Source of the DNA: Ipomoea triloba
Taxonomy: Eukaryota > Streptophyta > Magnoliopsida > Solanales > Convolvulaceae
Assembly (NCBI RefSeq): GCF_003576645.1
Contig: NC_044930.1
Coordinates: 6,002,711-6,066,710 of the forward strand
Reading direction: 5' to 3'
Length of the DNA: 64,000 nt
The translations under genes were made by a program, and so were the position numbers. Below, piece by piece: positions 54,278-64,000 of this stretch (positions are counted from its first letter, which is position 1; each line of letters starts with the position of its first letter). The notes under the pieces are model-generated. The model saw only the letters and a list, made by a program, of their open reading frames with translations, was not told the origin of the DNA and ran no database searches.

Positions 54278-54622
54278 CAAGGTACATCTTACATTGTAGA
54301 TCCTCATTAAAAAATTATGTGTCTGCACTCTACAGTTAACATATTCTGTACATGCAGTTAATTGATTATGTATGTATTTGTAAATAAATTGAATGCATAA
54401 AACATGTTAACTACAGACACATAACATGGTAACATACTAACATATTTATGTCTTAACATATTATGCGTCTATAGTTACCATGTTATGTGCTTTCAATTTA
54501 TTTATATGGACAAACAGCTAACTGCATGCACAAATATGTCAACTACAGACATATAATCTGAGGATTATTTTAGGTCAAAGTCCACAATACAAAATAGGTC
54601 CTGATCTATGGTATAATTTGCT
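54278..54622. mobile_element. GTGGACC-palindrome family, copy 9
   Basis: Left caaggtacatcttacattgt; right aggtcctgatctatggtata followed by atttgc. The interior has units of about 24 nt around tacagttaacatattctgta and acagacacataacat, in both orientations, the same unit type as copies 3 and 4. Confidence 0.55.
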
Positions 54623-55309
54623 CTAAATCCGCTATACTCTTATAATTGGAGAACCAAAAGTGCAATAGTCTTTTATAAACTATTGAACCCATAGGTTAAC
54701 TTTTTACTTCTTTTTTTTTTTTTTTTTGCATGTTGCATTATTATATGTATTTTACAAAATACGACTAATTCAACCGCATGTCAGGTATCTAACCATATTA
54801 ATTTAATTTCATAATTGAAAGTATACATAAGCAGGTGGTGTAAATGATTGAGGAGGAAGAAGAAATCAAGTTAAAGAGTTTAGAAATATAATGTTGCTTT
54901 CAAGCCTACTTGTCTTGGCAATTGGCATTATAATATTAAATTACCCAAAAAGCATTAAATAAATACATATATAATATTTTTAGTCAATTACGTAATGATC
55001 TTGGACATACTAAATATAAAATAAATATAATAAAATATAGGTGATGAATGGGAAAGACGAGACTAAACAAGAGTCTCTGCTGAATTACTTTCCCTTTTAA
55101 ATTATTGGGATTTTTAAAATACATAAAATAAAATAAAATTTTGTACTTTTTCTCATGGAGGTTGAAGCTTGAGGGATCCAATTATTGCTCTTTATGATTA
55201 AAGATATTAGAAATTGTCATTTTCAGTAATTGATGGTGGCGGCTCCGCCTCTGCATTTAGATTCGTCTTTTTTTTGTAATTTTATGTATTCCCCCATTTT
55301 ACTATTCTC
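54623..55309. other. Gene-free AT-rich stretch
   Basis: Nothing beyond short poly-T runs and AT-rich sequence is seen. Confidence 0.45.
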
Positions 55310-55626
55310 TAAGAGTATCTACATTAGTCTTAGTTTTTTTGTGGTTTTTGTTATTTCATGTAGGAAAAAGAAAGAGAAGAGAAAGGAGGTAAAGAAAAAA
55401 AAAATCAAAAGCAAAGCTGCATCGAATAGAACAAAAACAGAAAACCCATAAGTCATTTACGCGCCAGCTAGACGCAACAGGTGTGCGAAACGTTCACTGC
55501 AAGTCTTTTTTTCAGGTTTTAATTTGTTAGGAGGAAGAATTGCCTTAAAAACTTGGTCTCACATCAGTTAAAAACATGGTCACTGTTCTAAAAATGAGAA
55601 AGAAAACTCTGATATGGATGTTTTAA
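55310..55626. mobile_element. Tourist-like MITE, copy D (inverted)
   Basis: The element is 55313-55623 with TAA duplications. Ends are gagtatctacattagtc and, reverse-complemented, aaacatccatatcagag. Compared with copies A-C it is inverted: the purine-rich arm (ggaaaaagaaagagaagag) comes first and the GC core (acgcgccagctagacgc) follows. Confidence 0.68.
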
Positions 55627-55989
55627 GGGCCATTCTGTATATTTTCAAGAAAATATTAATTGTTCTTTCATCAGAAGTATGTGTCTATGTATATATTAGA
55701 AAATTTTACAACACTAATACTTTTTACATCGAGTATAATCTCAAAGTGCAATGACCGAAAACATTATGTCAATAATGTTTCAATCGCATCGCTGTAAAAA
55801 TTACAAAACATTTTACATTCACTTTTGGTTGTACCTAAGACATTCGACGCCTTAAGATTTCCTTATACACAGTTCCAATGTCTCATTTTAATTACTCCGT
55901 ATAATGTTTAATTTATTTACTATTCACTTATCAGACTAACTATTTCTTGTTTGCTTATTTTATTTAGTTATTTTTTTTTTAGAATTTGA

Positions 55990-56465
55990 TATTTTGGAAG
56001 TGTATGGCAGATAACTAATTGAGTTAGATGGTAGTTGTTAGCCGATTAGGTTAACCTATAGTATTAGCTGGTTGTAAAATGTGTTTGGTAAATTAGTTGT
56101 TAGTTGATAGCTGATTACATACAAAAAAAAAATGACATATAAGTGCATAAAAATATTATGATATTTTAATATTATGATATTTACTTAACTCTTAAAAAAC
56201 TTCTACAATAATTTATTGTCATTGTTGTGTTATTATTAATTATATTTTAAGTTTTTAACTATTATTAATAATGTTATAATTATAAAGAAATACTTCATAC
56301 TTAATACGGGTTCAATATTAAAAATATTGTTTCTAGATGTTAGACTTTAGGTGGTTCTGGTGATATTAAAATGTAAATTTGAATAAAAATAGAATAATAA
56401 ATTAAAGTTGGTAAAACGAGCTACCCTTTGGCTGATAAGTCATTTTTCAAACGCTCCATTTGTGT
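55990..56465. repeat. MITE-like stretch
   Basis: Contains repeated agttgttagttgatagctga motifs and a tgtttggtaaattag segment, resembling the element at 6665-6925. The ends pair only weakly. Confidence 0.35.
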
Positions 56466-57396
56466 TTAATAGTACTTTTATTATAATTTCTAAATATATA
56501 ACTTTTACATATTGATCAAAACTAAACTTATATGTATGAAAAATTGAATTATAAATAACTTCAATTAAATATTTTTTAACTGAATCAGACTCATAAAATG
56601 GGATGAAAGGAATACACAGTTATATATAGCTTGTATTGATTGAGTGGGTGAAAAAAGTAAAAGGAAAATTAAAGACAATAATTGTTTTATAAAACTATCA
56701 ATCAATAATATCATACTTGAAAGGGAAAATAAGAGTAAGCAGCATGGACGCCGGCATGGCGAAATTCAATTTAGTTTCCTAGGAACATAAGTAAAACACT
56801 TACTTGGGGAGTGGGTTGCTGACTTGCTGTAAATTTTTTTTTTTATATTTAAGTTATTCAAGTTTTGTCGAATTAATCTTAAACTCACAAAAGTGTAAGA
56901 CTCTACCTCAGTTCAATTCACTGATCAGATCCTTATGTTTTAAATGAGATTCAAACACTTACACTGTCGTATTCAGTCATGACATCAAGTCAGATAAATC
57001 AGTACGCTAAGTCTGGGTAATAAACTAATAGCTGTAAAATTTGTGTTGTTGTATGTGAGGGACTTTTATATGTTCTTTTGCGGTCCACCGTCCACCATTC
57101 CACCATACTAATGTATAAAGTTTTGCCACTTTTTCTTATTTTATAAAAGTGTAATAGTTTTCTTGATAATGACTTATCACAAAAAAAAAATTATTATTTA
57201 ACGTAATTTTATACCATTAATTAATGATAAAGTTAACTAACTTACTAAATATAAATTAATTATGACGTATGTTACATGCTATTTCATTTAGTAAAATATT
57301 TGATGGAAAATCTTTTTTATCTAAATAGCTAGCATTTTCCTATTACGTTGCACCATCATATTGTACACTCCAAAAATCTAAGAAATTCTTGGTTGT

Positions 57397-58143
57397 GTAT
57401 ATAACCAATCGTTATACCCTGCACCACGGTGCACATAGCAATGTGCACCACGTATGTAAAACGACGTCGTTTCGGTGTTAGTAGACGCGGACGCGAATGA
57501 CCTAGGGAATTCATTATCTATAATACACATAATCATTATCCATAATACACAGAACGTTTGCCTAGAATACACAGAATGTTTGCTCAGAATACACAGAATA
57601 TTGACACAAAATACACAGATGTTAGTGGACGAGAATGACTCCAGGGAATTCATTATCTATAATACACATAATCATTATATATAATACACAGAAGGTTTTC
57701 CTAGAATACACAGAATGTTTGCCCATAATACACAGAATATTGATGCCCATAATACACAAAACTCATCCTCCTAACATTTGAATGCACAAACGCATCACAA
57801 CTTGTGTTAATAACATGAATACACATAATATTTACACAAAATACACAGAACTCATCCTTCTAAACATTCGAATGCACAAACACATCACAACATGTGTTAC
57901 TAACATGAAATCACAACATATGTTACTAACATGAATACACATAACGGTTGCATATAATACACAGAACGGTTGCCTAGAATACATAGAATGATTGCCTGGA
58001 ATGCACAGAATATTAACATAAATAGAGAGACCGGCCGAAACGGGAAACGTGATTTCCAAAAAAAACGGACAATTAGTTTACAATGCTCAAAACGACGTCG
58101 TATACCCAGTATGTGGTGCACAGTATAATTTGCCGTATATACC
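57397..58143. mobile_element. GTGGACC-palindrome family, copy 10 (largest)
   Basis: The body is 57406-58134 (729 bp). Flanks gtatataac and gtatatacc form a 9-bp duplication with one mismatch. Left end caatcgttataccctgcacc with the palindrome ctgcaccacggtgcac; right end gtggtgcacagtataatttgcc. Both subtermini carry aaaacgacgtcgt. The interior has about 15 units near aatacacagaatgtttgcct (about 22 nt), partly arranged as a larger duplication of about 120-150 bp. Confidence 0.75.
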
Positions 58144-58650
58144 CAGTAAGAGTACGTTTTTATCTTTATTGATAAGGGCCACATGCCCGCATAACCCCAC
58201 CAATTATTATCAAAATATCTATTCAGTTTTAAACTAACCAAAAAAGTTTAATTGACACTCTTTGTCGGTTACCTCCCCATTAAAGCTTTTTAAATATACT
58301 AGTTTTATAGGCGCATTACGCGAATGGGTTAATGCCCAATGTTTATATTTAANCCAAAAAAAACGGACAATTAGTTTACAATGCTCAAAACGACGTCGTA
58401 TACCCAGTATGTGGTGCACAGTATAATTTGCCGTATATACCCAGTAAGAGTACGTTTTTATCTTTATTGATAAGGGCCACATGCCCGCATAACCCCACCA
58501 ATTATTATCAAAATATCTATTCAGTTTTAAACTAACCAAAAAAGTTTAATTGACACTCTTTGTCGGTTACCTCCCCATTAAAGCTTTTTAAATATACTAG
58601 TTTTATAGGCGCATTACGCGAATGGGTTAATGCCCAATGTTTATATTTAA
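58056..58650. repeat. Two identical 297-bp blocks around a single N
   Basis: 58056-58352 and 58354-58650 read the same base for base, separated only by N at 58353. The likely cause is two contig ends that overlap but were not merged. Confidence 0.95.
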
Positions 58651-59089
58651 ATAAATATTTGAAAGTATATCAATGCAAGATTATATAGGAGAAGTTTATA
58701 CATGGGTAATCGAATGTCGAATTTTTTTTAAATATCTAACTCAAAGTATATAAATCCAAGATAATATAGAAAATTCATTATAATTATTACCAGGGCCGTA
58801 TTTGAGCATGTATAACATGTGCGGCCGCACAGGGCCCACAATGACTCTTTGTGCATCAGCAGGGCCGTGTTGACTCTTTGTGCTTCAGCAGGGTCGTATC
58901 TGAGCATGTCTAACATGTGCGGCCGCACAGGGCCCCCAATGACTCTTTGTGCTTCAGCAGGGCCGTATCTGAGCATGTCTAACATGTGCGGCCGCACAGG
59001 GCCCCCAATTTTATAGTATACAAAAATTTAGGCTAAATGCATGAAGATTGGACCAATTTGTGACAAGATGAAATTGAACCCAATTGACN

Positions 59090-59203
<114 letters not shown>

Positions 59204-59438
59204 CCAATTCCAATGTATATATATTTCCTAATCCAAAAAGATTGCCAATTCTGTTGCGCAATTATATTTCATAAATCATAATCTCACATCTCAATTAGAC
59301 AATTAGCAAATTCTAAATTCCCAACCCTATAAAATACAGCAATACTATAACGAAATTCGACAATTCAACAATTTCCAATTCACAATTCGGTAATTTCGTA
59401 GATCGCAAACCGCAATTCAACTAATTCTTCAATTCTTC

Positions 59439-59702
59439 TTGAAACAGATGAGTTGTTTTCCAAATGCTACTATTGCATACAAAATATTATTGACTATCCC
59501 GATTACTATTACCTCTGAAGAAAGTAGTTTTTCAAAGTTGAAATTGTTAAAATCTTACTTACGATCAAGTTTGTTGCAAGAGAGACTCAATGAATTAACT
59601 TTAATCTCCATTGAAAATGAGCTTTTGGAAGAAGTTGATATCAAAAGTTTGATTGATGATTTTGCGTCTAAATGTGCACGATGCATGTCACTTTTTAAAT
59701 AA
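59439..59702 (+). pseudogene. hAT transposase C-terminal remnant
   Basis: The 87-codon frame holds the hAT C-terminal dimerisation motif: ILLTIPITITSEESSFSKLK then LLKSYLRSSLLQERLNELTL, and ends at a stop. This region normally closes plant hAT/zinc-finger transposases of several hundred residues. Upstream DDE and zinc-finger parts are missing, so it cannot catalyse transposition. Confidence 0.8.
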
Positions 59703-59851
59703 AATTCTATATGTATTTTTTATACAATATTTATATTTTGATACAACTTTTTGAATAATTATTATTTATATATAGAAATTACTCGAAAAAGAACCAACAT
59801 TAAGATATGGTACAGGGCCCCAATTTTTATTGGAACAACCCTGATTATTAC

Positions 59852-61652
59852 TAAAATAAATGTTTGCAACCTTGTAAAATCGATAGTCTATATATTTGGT
59901 CTAAAAATGATAGTCTAAATAAATACTACTTTTAATTTGAATTTTTCTAAGTGTTCTTAATTCTCTTTTGAGTAACATTGTCATTGTCTTCATCTTTACT
60001 ATTTGTTCTCTTCCTTTTTGTTGGTAGTGTGTTATTTGCAATTCGGTTATTATTGGTAGCATAGATGACAACGTCATGCAATGAGATTATGATATAGGAG
60101 CTATGGACTTTCCTTTAGGTGTTTTGCTTGGGGTTCATTTGGTTCAACCACTATTGTTGAATGCGTTATTGTGGATAAAGAAATCCCTAGTTTAAGATAA
60201 AAGATTAAATAAATTAATAAAAATTTGAAAATTTAAAATATTATGTATTCCAAAAATATTAAAAGGTAGTTTCTCGCTTCAATTTGCTGGGCAATGGGTT
60301 ATTTGAGTACTTTCATTGTCAACAAATCCCCCAAGTATTCTTTTGAGTAACAAATCCCTAGTTTCTCGCTTTAATATGATTGGTTTCAAACTATTCTTTT
60401 TTTATTTTTTCATGGTATTAAAGAAATACATATATATCATTTTTTGGTGTAACTACTAATTTATTTAATTCAATAAGAGTAAAATAGAGCGATTCCGCTT
60501 TAATTTGTTGGGTTATTATTTGAGTACTCTCTTTGTCAACCGATCCTCAAGTAGTTAATATAATTAGCTTCAAATTATTTTAATTTTTTTTTTGTACTAT
60601 AACTTTGATATTTAATTACAAGATATTGTAAAAATAAGATAATGGACAATGTAATGAATATCAATTGATAAATTTGAATGCAAAGAATCTTTGCATGAGA
60701 GAAAATAAAGACAATATAACTAATGAAATTATTTATCTTATTTAATTTAATTTTTTGATAATGAATAATTTTTTCAAATAAAGGTATTGTAGACACATAA
60801 TTCTAAATTAAAGAAATACATATGTATCATTTTTTGTTGTAGCTACTAATTTATTTAATTTAATAAGAGTAAAATAGAGTGAGAAACTTAATTATGTCAA
60901 ATTTGATTGAGATGAGGTTCGAACCTAAGACCTTTCTTATAGAAATTAATGGGTAAGTTAAAAGTTAACGGAATGTTAACGGAGAAGAGGATATTTAACG
61001 GAAAACTTAACAGATAATCATAAATGTAAGGTTAAATTAGATAATCTCTATTAATAATATTAATCTGAATTATCTTAACCATCTATTTAATTATATAATT
61101 CATCTGAACCATCCATCTGATTAAATAATTTGACCGCCATTTTTTTTTACCCATTTTAGGCCTAACTCTCTTTGGCTCTTATTAGTATAGTAGAAATATG
61201 TAGAATTGTAGACTAAAAGACTTTCTATTTTTGAAATATGAGACATAGTAATTTTTTATCGTTAACTATATTGTCATCACTTTATGTTTACTAATTGTTT
61301 ATAAAGTAATTTTTTCTCAATTGTTGCATAGTGATTTTTTGTCTCTCAATTGTCTAAATAATGTGACTTTCTAAACCCAATCTTAACAAAATTCAAGAAT
61401 GAAAAGAAGTTATGTTAAAATAATATGGGGAGAGAGTTTGGAGATAAGTTATATCAGTAATGATACATGCAATCTCAATTTGTTCATCAAAATGACATAT
61501 ATCTAATTTCTTATAATTGATTTATAGCGAGATCAACTACTTTATATGCATACTAACAGTTAATGAATATAAATAATTTTAACAAATAAAGTATAATTTA
61601 ATGAAAGTAATATTTTTCCAAATTATATATACCATACCTTTCAGCAGTCGGG

Positions 61653-61688
<36 letters not shown>

Positions 61689-63120
61689 ATGAGAACCACT
61701 GTATGCCATCGTTGATCTTGGAGTTTACAATGATTTTGACATGCTAAATATACATCACATACTGCACCACTACATGACTGTACAACATGACTGTACAACT
61801 GCACCGAATACCACCACTCAGCTCCACCAAAATTTTAAGAACTAAAAACTCTCAAGGTTGAAATGTAAACTTGTTTCTTTAAAAAGAATGTTCTTTTTTG
61901 TTATAGGTACCCATGCCTACATTGTGAAGAAAGGGAACTCTCCCAAACTCTTAGCTGGAGCCTGGAAATAAGGTACAGTGTACATATTTTGGCTTTTATA
62001 AGATCAAAGATTCCATGCATTTCACTTGGAGACTGTGCTTTATTAGTTAGCCAGCTCACTAGGTAGCTAGTTGGGATACAGTTCAATCCAATCCCAATAC
62101 AGTTCAGACCCACACTATTCTAAGATACAATTTCATGGATAGTAGATATTACATGGGTTTGGAAAGGTGAATGTGAATGGAATGTGTACCTAATTAAACC
62201 TTAGGGAAAAAGTGGGGTTGTACCATACACCCATTATATGCACATTGGGGTTGATGAAATAATACAATTATTTAATTTTTTTAATGCAACTGACCTGATC
62301 ATATTACATTGTAGTATCTGTTCATCTATACTTTCTCACCTGTTGAAGTACTACAAAGAGTCAATATCGCCTCCATTGAAGTTCAATCTCATCACCTCCG
62401 ATCCTAAGAGTCACTACATGTCATCTGAGTACAAAGTGCTTGGTAATACAATTACACAATTATTTAATTAAGGTCCAAGAATTTGTTTTTGGGGCATTTG
62501 AGCAATATGAATCATGTGACTCATGAGTGATGATATGATGGGAAGGTGGATCCTAGATAATTTCAAAGTACATGTGAGTATGTGAGGAAGGTCTTAATTG
62601 TGAGCATTTGGCACTCATGTTTTTAATTTGAAGCTTCAATAATGGCCATATGCCCATATCATGATAATAAAGTAGTATGTGTTCCAAAAAAAGACTTGAA
62701 GTCCTTTATAGTACTAGATACTAGATACTACTCCATAACTAAAATATCTCTATCACTTCATTGATGCTATATGCTTTAATTTTCCATCCCTTTTAGCTCA
62801 ATGACAAATAAAACGTGTCACATAATTCAAAATTCGAATTTTAAATAGGATTGTTTATATATTAAAATATAAAATAATGAAATCAATATATTTAAATAAA
62901 ATATAAAGTAAGAACATATATTTGAAAATATATAAACTAAAATTTTTTTTTATAATTCATAAGATTAGTTCATACAAAAATTAATGTTCAAACACAAATG
63001 TCAAATTGAAATTACAACCAAACATAATGAAAAGAAAATGTCAAAAGGGTTTTAATTGAGATGGGTAAAGAATGTCATTTATTTAAAATAATAAGGATAA
63101 AGATGGAAAAAAGTTAAAAA
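59852..63120. other. Gene-free AT-rich stretch
   Basis: No recognisable gene. It contains a duplicated region (taaagaaatacatatatatca ... ttaataagagtaaaatagag at about 60420-60495 and 60810-60880) and a short (AT)n at 61660-61684. A SINE-like B-box segment occurs near 60915 (aggttcgaacctaag). Confidence 0.45.
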
Positions 63121-63124
63121 ACTA

Positions 63125-63285
63125 CTAGCTTATTTTTGAAAAGCTACTCCAAGTAGCGTTTCAAAATAAGCTCTTATTTTAAGCTACTAGCTTATTTTGA
63201 GAACATTACCAAACAGAGCTTATAGCTTATTAGTAGCTTAAAATAAGCTATAAGCTCCTAAATAAGCTCTGCCAAACAGAGCCTA
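63125..63285. mobile_element. MITE-like element (AGCTTATTTT repeats)
   Basis: Dense inverted agcttattt/aaataagct motifs, and the repeated ccaaacagagc near the right side, as in small hAT-type MITEs. Borders are uncertain. Confidence 0.45.
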
Positions 63286-64000
63286 ATTAGTTAAGTTGGC
63301 TTTGTGTGGAAGATAGAATATATAAATGATACTAAATTAATCCCAAGTTGAATTTTGTTTGTTATTGGTACAATACGTAGTACTATGCATGTAATATATT
63401 TAGAGTATTTAATTTTTCCTAGTGAACAAAGTTTGAGCTAATCCTAATTTGGTCCTAATTATTTGCGTTTGTCCAATTCTTTCATCAATTTTAAAAATTA
63501 TCTATTTGGATCCTCTCAATATTGATTTTGTACTCAATTTGATTCTCCATTACATATTCTCAATCAATTTTGTTCCAATTTTGTTTTTGACTTTAAAAGT
63601 TATCTATTTAAATTTCCAAATTGTTGCCTTTAATTTATACCTAATTTAGTCTTCCATTGTATTATGACAATATGTCTTATTGATATTAAAATCAAGAGTA
63701 TTTTTTGACTATAGTAAAAAAAAAAACAAAACAAAACAAAAAACAAAAAAAAAACAAAAAAAAAAACAAAACAAAACAAAAAAAGTGTACCTATTTTGGT
63801 TCTCTAGCTATAGTAAACCATAATATTAGACATTCTAAAATATGTATATATCATTGACTATAGTCTAGTCATTGTTTTAGGTCCAACTATGTCGATCTTA
63901 TCAAATTAACTTTACCATTGACTAACATAGTCTTTGTTGTATGTCCAGTTATAATTTTCATATTAAATTTAAATGAGATCATTGTTGTGGACAATTGAGT
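63286..64000. other. Gene-free right edge
   Basis: AT-rich; contains an (A)nC-rich stretch at about 63715-63784. No gene recognised. Confidence 0.45.

Noticed and set aside
57500..58020. Regularly spaced aatacacagaa repeats as an array with spacers
   Set aside because: They are an imperfect minisatellite inside a transposon with inverted ends; the intervening bases are diverged repeat parts, not unique spacers.
61901..62113. 70-codon minus-strand frame
   Set aside because: No recognisable domain or gene context.

Overview
This is nuclear DNA from a flowering plant. Six intron-containing genes encode plant-typical proteins, introns are GT-AG, intergenic DNA is AT-rich, and the repeats are plant transposon classes (L1-type LINE, tRNA-derived SINEs, CACTA, hAT, PIF/Harbinger and Mutator-like miniature elements, Helitron ends). 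Protein style suggests a core eudicot, perhaps an asterid; I cannot name the species.

The first 36 kb is the genic part. In order it holds: a possible last exon of an off-window gene (423-491, +); an 11-exon TPR-like protein, 434 aa (699-4107, -); a thaumatin-like protein of the PR-5 family, 245 aa (7773-8598, +); the Hsp70 nucleotide-exchange factor FES1A, 372 aa (9053-11453, -), with a perfect heat-shock element just upstream; a PIG-X-like subunit of GPI mannosyltransferase I (14544-16048, +), which has an apparent frameshift; a LAC17/LAC2-type laccase, 579 aa (16619-21527, -); a decayed, 5'-truncated LINE with an intact target-site duplication (22608-25421, +); and a mitochondrial FTSH3/FTSH10-type AAA metalloprotease, 821 aa (30092-36127, +). 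Exons were joined by hand from splice signals, reading-frame phase and family similarity. The neighbours are unrelated housekeeping, defence and cell-wall genes, each with its own promoter.

From 36.1 kb to the end I find no credible host gene. This part is nested repeats, microsatellites, SINEs, a hAT relic (58791-59843, 8-bp target duplication) and assembly marks: a single N flanked by two identical 297-bp blocks, and a second N beside a long AT run.

The most interesting signal is a dispersed family of short elements with ends resembling GGCAAATTATA/CAATCGTTATA followed by a GTGGACCATGGTCCAC-like palindrome. The best copies have 9-bp target duplications, as Mutator-type elements do. Their interiors are fold-back minisatellites of about 20-24 nt, and the repeat unit differs between copies (at least five unit types in ten copies). 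A second, Tourist-like family (TAA duplications, four copies) has conserved ends but different GC-rich cores made of short hairpins. Laccase introns 4 and 5 hold a 545-bp fold-back element, a 9-bp-TSD palindrome element and a transposon nested in another.
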